Shown: positions 20,201-32,494, counted from the first letter of the stretch. The stretch is 64,000 nucleotides of DNA from Thalassiosira profunda (GCA_036939355.1 JALLAP010000025.1:62001-126000); one strand, 5' to 3'. The notes: generated from the sequence alone by a model not told the origin. Numbers and translations: made by a program.

Positions 20201-22661
20201 TCGCTGCTGGTGCTTGTAGAGGTCCTCGCCCTCCTCACCGTTCTCCTCGCGCCACTCCTTGCAAAAGGCATTTCGCTCCTTGGTGTTGTAAAGCATGTCC
20301 ATGTCGAGCACGACCTTGTCGGCGCCGGGATGGATGCGTTGGGCGAGATTCACCGTCTCTGCGCGAGGAAAGAGACTGTTAGAGAGCTTCTCCGGGTTGC
20401 AGGGACACAGAACGCTTCAGCAGTAACGCACCCTTGCAGTAAGGGTACTTGAAGCAGAATGGATACGTCGCTGGCGTAAAAGGGATTCTGTGTGGAGGCC
20501 AGTGAAAGCAGAACTCGGTGTGAGATATGCACAATTAAAGCACCAAGGAAGGGACAGCATCTTACACTGGCTTGAATGTCCCCGGCGTGAACATCAAATC
20601 GACGTGCGTCGCGACCGAATGGTAGCTGTTGGTGATCATGAACCAATCGGTCTTGACGTCCGCCTCGCACAGGTCCATAAAGTCGGGTGCTCCTCGGTGC
20701 TGCGTCCGAACTGGCACTCCGGTCATTTCCTCGTAATCGTCGTGCGCGCCCGCGACGGGTGGGACCATGACGACCACCTCCGAGAAGGGGTGATCTTTTT
20801 CGTCGAGGTTCTTTATCAAGTGCACCGAGCGATCGTAGAACCATTCCGACACGACCAGGGTGACGCTGGTCTTCGTGGGGTCCCACGGCGAGTAGAGCTT
20901 AGCTAACAGAAGAGAGAAGCATCAGATAAAGTCAGTTCGACCAAGCAAACACCAAAGAAGCAACGGACTCACCTCCATGAATGACGTATTCCGGCCCCAT
21001 GTGCCTCGGGATCAAGTTTGTTGCTGCGTAATTGTGAATTGCGGGCGTGTACTTGAACGGATCCTCCTTCTCCCAAATGTCGGCCCATTTCTTGAATTGA
21101 GCCAGATTGTCCGACAGCGTTATGTTCTCGCCCTCCTCGTTCAGCATGATCTTCGGTGCCAGTTCTGGGACGATGCCCAAGGTTCCTTCCACCCACATTT
21201 GCGACATGCGATAATCGTACGGGATGGAGTTGTAGGGACACGGCGCCTCCACCTCGAGCTGGCCCACAAGGCGTTCCAATAACGGATGGGATGTGTTGTA
21301 AATGCCGTTGCCGTTGGTGTGGTGAAGAAGAGATATGGGAATCTTCTCGTAGAAGACGTCCCACTTGTCGCCGCTGTAGCGATCCCCCAAAATGGCGAAT
21401 GGCCGGTACTGCGAGAGTATATCCACAAAGTTGAGCACCAAAGCAAGGGACGAGCTTCTCAACACAAGGAGCCTCCACTCACCTTTTCGATCTCGCTCAG
21501 GAGCACGTCGAGCCAGTGCGTTTTGATCGGGACCGAATCGCCCTCCATCAAATAAAAGCCGTCGTAATCCCCCCACTCCCCGCTCTGGATAATACGGACG
21601 GCCGCCTCGAACTGCCGGTTCGGCCCGTTCACCCAATTGTACAGTTCTTCCTGCGCGCTCGGAATGTACAAATCCAGCTCCTGCGGAATGTTTGCCTCGA
21701 TCGCATAGATGTTCCCGAAGCACTGGCTCCACCCGCCCGGTGAGAAGAACTCGTCCATGATCTCGTCGACGGCCTTGATCGACACGTCGTTTTCCGAGAA
21801 GGTCTGGGAGTAGAAGAGGAAGACGTCCGCCTTGGCGTGCTTCATGGCGTCGCTGCCCACCAAGTCGAAGAGGTGGCGGTCGCCGATATCGTCATACAAG
21901 CTCCTCGTGGCGTTTTTCGTGGCGATCGGCTCCCCGTCCGGGCCCACTTCGTACTCATCGTCATAATCGTCGTCGTCGTCCATCCCCATGTCGGCCGCCG
22001 CCGCTTTGCACGGAGGCAGCGAATTCCAGCACGTGAACGTCGTCGGGAGCGCCTCCGCATCAAACTCGCAGAAGGGCCTGACAATTGCCAGGCGCGTCTT
22101 GATTTCCCCGTCGCCCGTCCCCTCCCCCGCCTCCTCCTCGGCCTGCCGCTTCAAATTCCTCTTCACCTGGATCTCCTCCATTGCTTCTAGAGTTTTGATG
22201 GACTTGGTGGAGAGGTAGTACGAGGACGTGACGTAGGGACGGGCGTACACGAAGTCGGGCCGGGATACCTCCTCCTCGTCGTTGTCGCCTCCGTCCCCAT
22301 CGCCCTTGCCCATGCGGGGTTCAATGAACGTGGACGCGCCCGGCACCACGGCCCCGACCAATTCCAGAGAAGACTCGACGAGCGTGCGGGGGAGGTTGGA
22401 GAAGCCGTGTTTGGATCCCATGAAGAGCAATCCCAGGAGGGCGCCCAGGCTGAAGAGCGATTGCAGCGGCGATTCCCGCCGCGGCCCCGCTTGTTGATAC
22501 CGCCCGCCGCCCCCATCCTCGACGTCGTCGTTGTAATAGCGGGCGCTGGTCTCGTAGACGGGCTGCGTCTGCGTGGCGTTTTGCAAATACTCCGCACTCT
22601 GGCGAGGAAGCCGCCGGCGGCGGCCTTCCCGCTCGAATTGGAAGGCCGCGCCGCGCTCCAT
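17300..22661 (-). CDS. Glycosyltransferase-like protein fused to a leishmanolysin (M8)-like pseudoprotease
   Basis: Seven exons: 22661-21483, 21408-20973, 20902-20566, 20487-20432, 20358-20112, 20045-19849 and 19761-17300 (introns 66-87 nt), 1637 residues. Every junction keeps frame. The N-terminus has one hydrophobic anchor (about 66-82). Residues 120-780 resemble algal nucleotide-diphospho-sugar transferase-like proteins (GDYDGFYLMEGDSVPIKTHW, LHHTNGNGIYNTSHPL). An SPT/acid linker follows. From about 1080 it matches M8 leishmanolysin (GWYRANF, GRGAGCGF), but the zinc helix reads TIEVGKILGM at 18413-18439, i.e. IExxK in place of HExxH, so catalysis is not expected. EGF-like cysteines and an acidic tail ...EDDEEL close the protein. 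Confidence 0.85.
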
Positions 22662-23066
22662 CGTCCCGGACGATGCAGCGCCGCTGTTCGAGCGTGGAGA
22701 GAGTGGCGGTGGCGGCGCCGGGCTGCGCTATGGCGATATGACCGCCAGGGGCTGGGGTCTCTCCCTCGTCGTCCAAAAAGTGTCGTGGGGCTCGTCGGGA
22801 CCCGATTGCAAAAGTATCCGTCACAACTTCCACACTGTTCCACATTCCACAAGCAAGCGCTGTCCTCGTCCTCCCCGCCCCCGAAGAGATCGTCGGGCGG
22901 CGCAGCGATCGGGAGGCGTGCCGGGGTGCAGCGCATGCGTCGTGGGTGGCTTGGGTAGGCGGAATTGCAAAGATCGCTCAATAAGGGCGCTCACATCTCG
23001 TGCTCCGCGTGCAAAAAATTGCATCGATTTGGGTGCACCGTCCACCACACTCTCGAATATCCTGGC
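22662..23066. promoter_or_regulatory. Divergent intergenic region
   Basis: This 405-bp GC-rich gap lies between the start of the glycosyltransferase-pseudoprotease gene (minus) and the DXD glycosyltransferase gene (plus). Both flanking reading frames stay open for some distance into it, so slightly longer N-termini cannot be excluded. No repeat or RNA is seen. Confidence 0.4.
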
Positions 23067-24481
23067 ATGAGCGGCCGCCGGCGCGGGCCCGCCACCGGCC
23101 CGAGCGCCCTCGGTGCGGGCCTCTTCGAACTTACATCGGGGCCACCGTTCAAGATCGGCAGCCGCCGCGGGGCCGGTGGGGGGCGGGATGGATCGTCTGC
23201 TGCACCTCTCGTCCTGAAAAGCATCTTGCTTTCGGTGGTTGTTTTGCTCGCCGGACTGATGGTGAAACTCAACCCGCACAATCTGGATATTTCGACCCAC
23301 AGCGGGCATCACATGGAAGTTGTTAGGCAGACGGAGGGTGACGGTGTCAAGGATGCACCATTGGAAGAGGACAAGCGACGAACGTCGGAGGAGGAGGTCC
23401 CCCAATCTGCCAAAGAAGACCGAAAGTTATTTGGAAGGGACGGGAAGATGTACGTGCGGCAGCGATTCCTCGCTCACCTCGCAAAGCTGAAGCCGTTCCC
23501 GCGCAAGCTTCACGTCCTGTTCCCGGACGCGGACTACTACAAGAAGGAGCCGGGTGTGAGCATCCCATTTGTGAAGCACTCTATGCTGCGGTTTATTGAT
23601 ATGAATCCTATGTGGGAGGTGATTGTGCACGATGACGACGACATGGACGGCATAATCAAGAGAGCGGCGAACGACGAAATCATATCGTGGGAGGAGAGGA
23701 ATTTGTTAGTCGGAAATGAGACGACCCCGGCGGCGCATCGTGAGTGCAGTATACTTCCGTGTGAGCTGTTGCATCATCGCTCGATCTCACACAATGCGTA
23801 TCGATAGCTGTCGAGCGTGCCGACATTGCCCGGATGCTCTACATGTGGTACTTCGGCGGGGTGAGTTGCTCTTCGCCATCACATGTCTTGTCTCTGCATT
23901 TGTGAGTGAGAGCTTACGGTAATGCTACCCTCTCTCCGCAACAGTTGTATGTTGATGCGGATGCGCTTGTGAATCCAAAAGGCTTCGACAATGTCTTTGG
24001 TTCCACAGTGAAAATGTGCCTGCCCATTTATTTGGAGACGAACTTTGCCCAAAGCATCTCCTGCAGCTCTCCAAAGAATCAGCTTTACATGCATGTTATC
24101 AAATCAATGTCTCAGTACCGCATGGCCTCGAACGACGGTCGACCGATAGAACGTAGGGGCGGGTGGGCTAAGAGGGAACATCTTTTCTCTATGGGACCAC
24201 CAATGTGGAATCGGATAGTGTTCCAGAGGGTCTTTGGAGAGGATCCCAAGATCAAAAGAAACGGCGAGATCGAAGGGATGGAAGCCCGAATGAATTTGCT
24301 GCAAGAGGTGGCCGGTGATTTGATCGCCACCGGTCAATACAAAGACGGCTGCCACTCCTTCATTGCCGAGCATTACGAAGGGTGCGAGGAGCTCAACCGA
24401 CATCAGCTATACCAAGCTTACAATATGACGGGATGGGGGAATGCAGTGAAGGAAAGATGGGCTTCTGATGCTACTAGCTAG
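23067..24481 (+). CDS. DXD-containing glycosyltransferase (Gly_transf_sug / GT32-like), type II membrane protein
   Basis: Exons 23067-23739, 23808-23860 and 23945-24481 with introns of 68 and 84 nt give 420 residues. A single N-terminal helix (VLKSILLSVVVLLAGLMVKL, about residues 50-70) anchors it as a Golgi-type type II protein. The catalytic core shows IPFVKHSMLRFIDMNP, then VERADIARMLYMWYFGG (encoded by the tiny middle exon) joined to LYVDADALVNP. That is the R-x-D...G-G-x-Y-x-D-x-D signature of GT32/OCH1-like enzymes that use a nucleotide-sugar with a divalent metal. The acceptor is unknown. It shares a divergent promoter with another glycosyltransferase-like gene. Confidence 0.9.
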
Positions 24482-24489
24482 GCTCTGGG

Positions 24490-27400
24490 CTATCTCTTCC
24501 TGATTTTCGTGTGATCGATGATTTGGGGTGCGAACTTCTTTCTGGTCCGCCAACATTTCCACTTGCTGGGCGTTTCCCACATCCACGAAGGCTGCGTTGT
24601 TGCATTCTCTCTGCCTGCGTTGCGCTCGTCTCCATGCATTGGATCTTTCCTCCACTTCTTAGGAACCCTCGGCAGCCCAATGGCGAAGATTGTAAGGTCG
24701 CCCGCTTCGTCAATGTGCAATTTGAGGAAGTTCTTCCAGTGCTCCATGCGAAGAGAAGAAAATCCCTCGTCGTACTGGCAATTCAAGTAGTTCAGCGTAA
24801 GCGCAAGCCAAATGCCCATAATGTTGCCGGCGAGCGGCACGGCGAACACGATGTAGTAGAGGCCGATCGAAGCCAGATACTTCATGTTGGTAACCCGATC
24901 GATCCGCTCGTATCGAAAAAAGTCGTGAGAGTAAGTGCAGTCGGCGCCATCGGAGCAGAGGATCTCGCACATTTCATCGTGCGTAGATCCGATAATGCCC
25001 GGCAGATCGAAGATGGAAAGAGTTGTCTTCAAGAAAGGCGCTTCGTGGTAGAGCCAGCTGAAGGTATTGGACACCATCTCGAACAAGCTCTCGTCGAAAC
25101 GACACGAAGGAAATAGATCTGGAGGCTCGTGATTTGTTGCGTTGGTAGTGTTCAGGAGCTGGAAGTCCTCGAGCGCGTGGCTGAAGTGTTCCTCAAATTG
25201 GTCGTAGATTGTGGTAGCCAACCCGGTGCCGCAACTCTGTGTGCTTGCACTTCCAACATTCTCCGTGCCGACCAATCCCTCCTTCAGAACAAACTCGGCC
25301 ATGCACTCGACAAACAAAAGCCACGTGAGTGCGGATGCTATGTGAGCAAATCCGTGCGCCAGGCCCCAACCAAGATGAGTCCGCCACTTTAGATTGCTTT
25401 TATCCGTGAAACCACATGTGAGCCCAAGAACAATTGCAGCGAATACCAGAGACGCGCGACCTGATAGGAAGATGCGTGCGAAGAGCGACAAAACTCTGCC
25501 GATGACCCAAATCACTAATGATCCAAGGCGATGTTCTGGATTGAACCTGGTGTAGTCATCTGAAAGCAAAGAGGATGAGTGAGAAATGAAACCTGGCGAA
25601 AGAAGTCGTAGACGCGTGAATATGAATCTCACCGTACACTCCACAGAGAGGGAAGAGAGAAGAGCACACTCCAAAGTGGGTAATGGCCCAGAGGACGTCG
25701 AGTCTCCAATTGCGCCAGCGGAACTGCGAGAATCGTGAGTGTATGTTGATGTGAGCATCAATTGCAACATTGGTGATGCCAGACCAAAAATTCACAGACC
25801 TGCCACAGATTGAGCCAGCTCAGTTGTCGCGACACCTTTGGGCTTGGGTAGGCACACACGCGGGCGTATTTTTGCTTCTCCTGCCCAACGAGCACTTCAT
25901 CCTGGAAGCAATGCGTTGGATGCAAGAACTGCAAACAGAGAGTAGTGTGATTCGGTTGTAAGTGACAGATGGGAAGGGGCAACGCGATAATAGCACACAG
26001 CTAGCTCACTGCGCCACCACCTCCGGCAACGATTAGCTGCGGCTCTTTCTGCTGCTCATCTGTGGACACATGACGTGTGTAATGGTGCAAATCCCCTGCC
26101 AGACGAAGCTTCACTCTGCCTCTCAGGTGCGTCCTGATCAGCTCCGTCAAATTCGATTCTTTTGCAGCATCGTTGTGGTGGTTCTCATATTCATTGAGCA
26201 CCCAATGAGGAACTGAGATCGAAGCAGATGATGAGGATGTGTCACCCATAAAATCTGATACGAGCAAGCAAACGAGCTTTTACCATGCGAGACGATAATC
26301 ACAGCGTCATCGGGCTTCATGGACTTCCCGAGATTGGCAAAGAATTGGAATTGTTCGATATTGATGTCATCGTCGAGAGCAAGATCGAAGCCCAGCAACC
26401 ACCACCCTTTGGGCAGAGCGAGTGCAAAATAGGAGGTGCGTTGCGGCATGAGCCATCCTCCGAGCCAATCTCTCGACAGTATGTAACGCGTGAACGTTGA
26501 AAGACCATCGAACCAATCATGATTGCCTGGTACTGACAGGAAGAGAATGTTAGGATGGTATTCTTTGCCATTTGCACTCAATTGCACAAGTACACGTACT
26601 GAGAAATGTGCAAGGGCCAGGATAGCTAGACAAGTCATTCCGTTCCGTCTCCCATTTCCACCCCTTGACAGGCAGCGCAGGTTTGTGGATGGATATGTGC
26701 TCTCTGCGAAACGATGGTGGAGGCGGCATGGCGTCCTCAAACGTCCTAAAGAATCGCTGTTCGTAGCTCTCTGGTGTTGGGTCTGGGTACGCTAAATCTC
26801 CGCCATTGATAAGCAGCTTACCGCGAGGCAGCAGCCTGCCACCAACGTTGAGTGCAGGCTGTGCAAGTAGCCTGGATACTTGGTACGATGAATCAAAGCC
26901 ATCGCCCACATCAGAGACAAAGTCAAACCAAAAGCCTTCCTCCGCAATGTGACAGTATTTGCTGCATCGGCTGAAATCAAAGACGCCCTCTTCGGTTGAC
27001 TTCTGGCGTATTCTATCCGCCTCTGTTCTCGTGTCTTTCAGCAGAGCCACTTGCATCTTTCTCGCGTCGAATCGGCCCAGAAAGACTTTGAAGGCGAGCA
27101 ACTGAAACAACACATTGGGATGAGTGTCTGGCGAAGTCACAGAGCTGTGCATGTGTTTTGACGACTCACCATGTCAAATCCAGTAGTGAAGATGATTTGA
27201 CTGTACCACGACACCATTGGTAGCGTTCCCTCGGGTTGCTCTACCTTCCCCTTTCTAAGCTTCTGAATAGTATCAGAGATGGACTGCCAGGGATCTGCCC
27301 CTCCATTGTCTTCGTCGTCAAAACTCTGATCTTTGTCGATATTGTTCTCGTCTTCTTCCTCTTCAACATCATCGTTATCAGCACCTCGTATCGACGCGTC

Positions 27401-28597
27401 CACGTCAAAACTGCTGCTGCTCTTGGATTCCGCGGTCTCTGATATATCCCGTTTCCTTTTGGCAAACGAATGGATTCTGTAATCTTTGTGGTGCTTTCCG
27501 GAGAATTCGTTCAGTGCATATGATGTGCACTGGACAATCATCGCAGCCGCCCACAAGATCCAGATGGATCGCTCGTCCGCTTTTGCCATGTCAGCCATTG
27601 AGCCAAAGAGCAGTGTCGGTAGAAAAATTGCTCTGCAAACAATGTTTGCCCCATCGTCCCTCGAGAGGTCAAAAGCCGAGAGGGATCTCGACCAGCAGTG
27701 GGAGTAGATGACACATAGACCTGCCGACACAACGACGGCGCTTTTGCACACCCTCCGAAACGGACGCTGGAATGCTGTCAACTCGGGTAATTGCTTCTTG
27801 CGCAGTTGGGCAGCGGGATTGTCAAGTGTGCTGCTGTCTTTTCCGTCTGATGTCGAGTGTTGTTGGGTGATATTTTCATATCCAACAATCCTGGATATTG
27901 TAGACACTGCCGCTGCAATTCTTTTCTCCAATGCATGGCCACCGCTGCCATTCTTCCAAAACAGCCACAAATAATACGCCCCTCGAATGATGGCCCGCCC
28001 CGCCACCAGCGCACAGACACTAACGAAGCCCATGTAGAAGAACAACGCAGTGGCGATAATGATGTTGTAGTTCGTGCTCAGCTGGGGAAGGACTGTAAGA
28101 ACTGTCACAGACGCCAGCCAGAAGTAAAGAAATGCGAGCAACGAGAAGTAGACGGACGACGCGGTGGCCTGCCTTGGCTCTCCCTGCATTAACATCGGGT
28201 TGGTGGGTTTGGGGTGTCAGTGATGTTTAGAGTGACAGTTGACCAGTTGATTGAAGATTGCACACATATCACATCTCACCAAGGGATCAAAGAAGGGAGC
28301 TGCAAAGCTTCGGAAGAAGAATAGGATGATGACTAGAATCGCGACGGACACCCACGGTATTACCCGCCGATCGGAGCGATTTGGTCGCCTCTCCTCGGTC
28401 TCCTTTTGATGGGGTGACGCCCCGCGCTTCGGCTTCGGAACTTTCGGACGCCACGCCTCCCTCGCCTCCGCATACCTCGACGCCGGAGCTTTCGCCGCGA
28501 CGACCAGCGGCACCCCTCCGGGCGCGTAGGGCGCCACGCAAAGGGCCAACAAGACCGCCAATGCCGTGGTCACCGCCATGCCTTTGGATGAAGCCAT
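24490..28597 (-). CDS. Multi-pass membrane calcineurin-like metallophosphoesterase
   Basis: Eight exons: 28597-28280, 28183-27170, 27101-26600, 26532-26284, 26212-26010, 25928-25800, 25723-25633 and 25559-24490 (introns 67-96 nt), 1191 residues. It starts with a signal-like leader and has several membrane helices in residues 85-330. The phosphoesterase domain (about 470-770) carries the family motifs DFVSDVGDGFDSSY, LINGGDLAYPDP, FLIPGNHDWFDGL (completed by splicing exons 3 and 4), IIVSHVPHWVL (exons 4/5), AGDLHHYTRH and GGGGAFLHPTH (exons 5/6). C-terminal helices follow. Reconstituting five motifs across introns makes the model reliable. The same motif set occurs in large bacterial membrane metallophosphoesterases; the substrate is unknown. 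Its 3' end is 9 bp from the end of the glycosyltransferase gene. Confidence 0.9.
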
Positions 28598-28769
28598 CAA
28601 GTTCTGCGCATGTTGTTGCTTAGCTTGTGTGATGTGAAGAAATCAGATCAGAGAATCTCGAATCTTAGTTAGCTATTTTTACGTAAACGGCTACGTACCC
28701 CATTCCCCATTCCCCTCCCCCCCGCTGTCCCTGCCACTCTGTCCTCCTCCTGGCCGCGCATGCACCGGG

Positions 28770-30140
28770 ATGGGCTCGACGGGCCGCGTGGGCGACCCAT
28801 TGGGTGGCGTCAATAGCGGCGGAGGCCGAAATGCGTCGTCGCGGGATGCCAGCCGTGCGCAGTCGGCACAGGGTGCACATGACGTGGAGCGTCCTCCCAA
28901 GCGACGCCGCGCCGCCGCAATCGCCGTCGGCTTGTGCATTGCAGTTCTCGTCGGCGCCGTCGCGGTGTCGATCGGGTTCCTTTTGCGCGGGGGTCCGTCG
29001 TCGGGGAGTGCGGCTGTGGCGCCGACGAGCGTCCCCGGCGAAGAGGCGGCGGTTGATGCAGAGGGGCCGAACTTGGAGCCAGGTGCACCATCCCAGCCGA
29101 CTGTACAGGTACAGATTCCGGCGACTTCTGATATTGCGGAGTCGACTACCAACGCACCAATCACAAGCGCACCGACCACTAGCAACCCGACTGAGGAGCC
29201 GATTGCCAACGCACCGTCGTCTGACGCACCGACCACTAGCAACCCTGCTACGAGTGCTCCCATTTCTAGCACCCCAACAATTGCCCCTGCGACGCCCAAT
29301 CCGACGGCATTTCCGACGGGACGGCCCACACTGGAGCCCTCTGTCAAACCGACCGATCCGCCGGTGATTGTTGCCAGCAGCACGATTGTCGACGCATTCA
29401 CGGTGTTGGAGCAGGTTGGGCACGATCCGACCTCGTTCACGCAAGGCCTATCCTATGGCGATGATGGTACCATCTTCGAAACCACTGGACTGCACGGCCA
29501 TTCGAAGGTGCGACGCATCAACCCAACCACTTTCGAAGTGGAACTATCCATCGATATTGACGCTCAATATTTTGGAGAGGGGTGTGCGTTCTTTACCGAT
29601 GCCGACGGAAACGGGAGGCTCATACACATCACGTGGCGGGAGCAGACCGGCTTCATTTACGATGCTGCAACGTTGCAGCGGCTGAGGACGTTCCAGTACA
29701 CAACAACGCCCAACCGCGGAAATCAAGGATGGGGAATCACCTACGACACTTCAAAACAGGAGTTTATCGTGTCAGATGGAACAAGCAGGCTCTTCTTCTG
29801 GGACAGGGACACTTTGGTGGAGAAGCGGAGTGTGACTGTTGCGAGGTTCGATGGAACGGAGCAAGCGAGGTTGAACGAGCTCGAGCTCATAGATGGTCTC
29901 GTCTGCTGCAATATTTGGTATTCCGATCACATTATATGCGTCGATTCGGAGACTGGGAAGAGCGTGAGAGAGTATGACATGTCAGAGCTGTGGCCAGCGG
30001 ACGAACGAGGGCACTCCGAAAACGTTCTCAATGGGATAGCATTGGGGCAAAATCACGTATTGCTGACAGGAAAACGCTGGGACAGAGCGTTCAAGGTTGT
30101 GTTTCCAGACTGGACCACACTATTTGATTCGGCTGGTTAA
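28770..30140 (+). CDS. Membrane-anchored glutaminyl-peptide cyclotransferase (plant-type QC, beta-propeller)
   Basis: A single exon for 456 residues. A short basic cytosolic tail precedes one helix (AAAIAVGLCIAVLVGAVAVS, about 48-70). Next comes an extracellular/luminal Ser/Thr/Pro linker with TSNPT/TSAPT-type repeats (about 95-205). The C-terminal domain is the plant/bacterial glutaminyl cyclase: FTQGLSYGDDGTIFETTGLH is the family's opening blade, and LTWREQ-like HITWREQTGFIYD and GWGITYDTSKQEFIVSDGT match later blades, with NELELIDGLVCCNIW near the end. The enzyme converts N-terminal Gln to pyroglutamate on secreted peptides. The anchor with a long SPT stalk suggests action at the Golgi or cell surface. 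Confidence 0.9.
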   Translation: MGSTGRVGDPLGGVNSGGGRNASSRDASRAQSAQGAHDVERPPKRRRAAAIAVGLCIAVLVGAVAVSIGFLLRGGPSSGSAAVAPTSVPGEEAAVDAEGPNLEPGAPSQPTVQVQIPATSDIAESTTNAPITSAPTTSNPTEEPIANAPSSDAPTTSNPATSAPISSTPTIAPATPNPTAFPTGRPTLEPSVKPTDPPVIVASSTIVDAFTVLEQVGHDPTSFTQGLSYGDDGTIFETTGLHGHSKVRRINPTTFEVELSIDIDAQYFGEGCAFFTDADGNGRLIHITWREQTGFIYDAATLQRLRTFQYTTTPNRGNQGWGITYDTSKQEFIVSDGTSRLFFWDRDTLVEKRSVTVARFDGTEQARLNELELIDGLVCCNIWYSDHIICVDSETGKSVREYDMSELWPADERGHSENVLNGIALGQNHVLLTGKRWDRAFKVVFPDWTTLFDSAG

Positions 30141-30388
30141 TTAGCCGCATTTTTTTTTTCACTGCACGCGGATACCTTCCCGCTCAGTCACCTACCCGCC
30201 ACTCTCTTTATAGATGAGCCGTAAACATAATGCTTTCCGGCCAGTCTCTTCGGTGACAGGTCCTAACCCCAAGCACAATGTTCATATTGCAAAATCTTCC
30301 TTTCGCCCTCCAATAACACCGTTGGACGATATCCCACAAATCGCGCCAACCTCTAGACCACATCCCTCTCGTCCACAACTCCACCAAG
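30141..30388. other. Convergent 3' region
   Basis: 248 bp lie between the stop codons of the glutaminyl cyclase gene (plus) and the first cyclophilin gene (minus). A T9 run occurs at about 30151-30159. Nothing else is recognised. Confidence 0.4.
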
Positions 30389-31515
30389 TTAAAATTCTCC
30401 CTCCGATAGGTCATCGCCAAGTCCAACTTCATCCACAACGTAGCAGCGATCGATGTAATCCAGTTTGGGAAAGCTCTTCGGCAAGTATGTAGTGTATCCG
30501 TCGACGTCGTAAATTTTGGTGGAGTCCGGTCCTGAACGACAAAAACACAATGGTATCAGCCGATGGATCCAAATCGCTTTGGGGAGAACTGCAAACAAAC
30601 ACTCACCCTTGCCCCACGGAGGCATGTCCCCATATCCCGAATAAATCTTCGTCAGGGCGCTCTTTGTCACGTCGCCGTCGATCTCCGCAAACGGCGTCTC
30701 CCAGCTGTTGTCGCCAAACTTGTCCAGCTGCTCCTGCTTCGTCCCCGGCATGACGATGAATATCTCGGTCGTGCGGCTGTCGTGCCCGCTCCCCGCGAAC
30801 GACAGCGTCCCCGGCTTGAACTCGATGCCCTTCGGGAAGTCGTCCCAGATCGTCAATTCCCGCTCCTTCGTCCGGGCGAAGTAATCCTTCGCGATGCCGA
30901 ACTGCGTCAGGAACTTAGGCACGACGCGGTTGAAGGCGACGCCGTCGTAGTACTTTTCGCGCACGAGTTCGAGGAAGCGGGAGGCCGCGCGGGGCGCCCA
31001 GTAGGGCTTGACGAGGATGTCCAAATAATCCATGTACTGTTGGGAGTTGACGGTGATCTCGCAGCGGACCTTGAAGCCGTCGGTTTCCCCAGCGAGCATG
31101 AGGAATTGCTCGCCGTTGGCGTTGCCGGGGGGCGGGGTAACGTAGTGGCGCGCTCCGCCGAGCTCGTAGGAGAACTCTGCGCGCATTACACCACAATCAG
31201 TCGGTGCACCTAATACAATATGCATTCATCTCACGCTCACATACACCTGCACTCACCGTGGCCATAAAACGTCTCGCTGGCGTGCCATCCGCCCCTCGGG
31301 GCAATCCGCGCCTCCAGCTTCCGACGATCCGGGTGGTCCTCGGCGTAGGCGTGGTTCTCCCAATACAGGTCAATGGCGGTCTCGGGCATCTGATTCACAA
31401 ACATGACGCGGAGGGGCTCGTCCTCCGGATCCGCCTGCTGGGCGGCCGCGAGGGAGGCGACGCCGACAGCCGCGAGGACGGCGACGAACGCGGTTCTAAG
31501 GGTGCGGATGGCCAT
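30389..31515 (-). CDS. Secreted cyclophilin-type peptidyl-prolyl isomerase (paralog 1)
   Basis: Exons 31515-31257, 31176-30607 and 30531-30389 (introns 80 and 75 nt) give 323 residues. The start at 31515 opens a signal peptide (MAIRTLRTAFVAVLAAVGVA, cleaved near AAAQQ). The first 120 residues form a beta-rich leader domain (VMFVNQMPETAIDLYWEN, then GHEFSYELGG across intron 1). From about residue 165 the cyclophilin fold appears: ASRFLELVREKYYDGVAFNR, VVPKFLTQFGIA (catalytic Arg and Gln), FAGSGHDSRTTEIFI and ETPFAEI. The splice sites are confirmed by alignment to the paralog at 34730-35785. The product is likely ER/secretory. It shares a divergent promoter with a plastid-protein gene. Confidence 0.88.
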
Positions 31516-31807
31516 TGTTGGATGGGGGGAGGCGATGAACTTGAGGCTTGCCACGCATTGGCACGCAGGATCTTGTTGGATCCTCCTCTGCGTTGGGCGC
31601 CGGGCGCATTATTTTTGAGGTTGGAGGCAGCACGTAGAAATCTACGTAGGAACCCTTTCAACAATAATACTGCCACTGACCTCGCCGGCGGAGGCGAGCG
31701 CTTGCTTCATTCCTCCAACAACCCAAAGGTCGCCGGCGAGAGGCTGGACATCAACCGCCGCGGGCGGCACACCGGTGAAGCCGAGGCCCTCCATCGAATC
31801 TGCAACC

Positions 31808-32494
31808 ATGACACGTTCAATGTCGCTTTTGCTTCGCCTCGCGCTGATGTGCGCCTGCGCCCGAGCGGGCGAGGCATCATTCACAAGACGTGCCACATCT
31901 TCATCTGCGTTTGCCCCGCCCCCGGCGCTGATGTTTGCAAAACAGAGGGCTGGATCTAAAACCACCGCATCAAATATCGTGCCGTTAGGTGCTGGAAGTG
32001 GCATCGATGACATTCTTGGCACAGCCATCTCCTCGCCCTCGTTGCTCCCATCAATGCCTACGTTTGATGTGTCGAGCAATCATGAGCCGTCATCTCCATT
32101 GCAAATATTTCTGCCGTCCATCTTGGCCGCCTACGACGAAACGATTCCCGAATATCAATCCGAGCAAGCTTTCCAGGATCAGGTCACTCTGTCCGATCTG
32201 ACGTCCGATCCCGTTCTTCAGGCATCGTTTGCCGCGGCGGCAGTTGCAATCGTCGGTCTGTTCGTGGCCAAGGCGGTGGTGACGCAAATGGACGAGGCGG
32301 TGGGGAAGGTGGCAGTGGACTTTGATCGGGTGATGAAGTTGAAGTATCCAAAGAAGTGGGAGAAGTTTATGGACGATGAAGACGATGTGGAAAGTATTGA
32401 TGCCGAGACAGAAGCGGACCGAATTCAGCTGTTGAAAGCGGAGGATCCGCAATTCGTCGAGCGTGTGATGCAGGATATCGAGCGAATGCAGTAG
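31808..32494 (+). CDS. Plastid-targeted membrane protein of unknown function
   Basis: 228 residues from the ATG at 31808 (an in-frame ATG at 31775 is less likely because it would precede the leader). MTRSMSLLLRLALMCACARA is a signal peptide. The ASAFAP-like motif SSSAFAPPP follows about 14 residues later; this is a delayed but convincing plastid signature. One membrane helix (VLQASFAAAAVAIVGLFVAKAV) lies near residue 150. The C-terminus is a charged helix ending in an acidic stretch (MDDEDDVESIDAETEADR). I do not recognise the family. Confidence 0.8.
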   Translation: MTRSMSLLLRLALMCACARAGEASFTRRATSSSAFAPPPALMFAKQRAGSKTTASNIVPLGAGSGIDDILGTAISSPSLLPSMPTFDVSSNHEPSSPLQIFLPSILAAYDETIPEYQSEQAFQDQVTLSDLTSDPVLQASFAAAAVAIVGLFVAKAVVTQMDEAVGKVAVDFDRVMKLKYPKKWEKFMDDEDDVESIDAETEADRIQLLKAEDPQFVERVMQDIERMQ

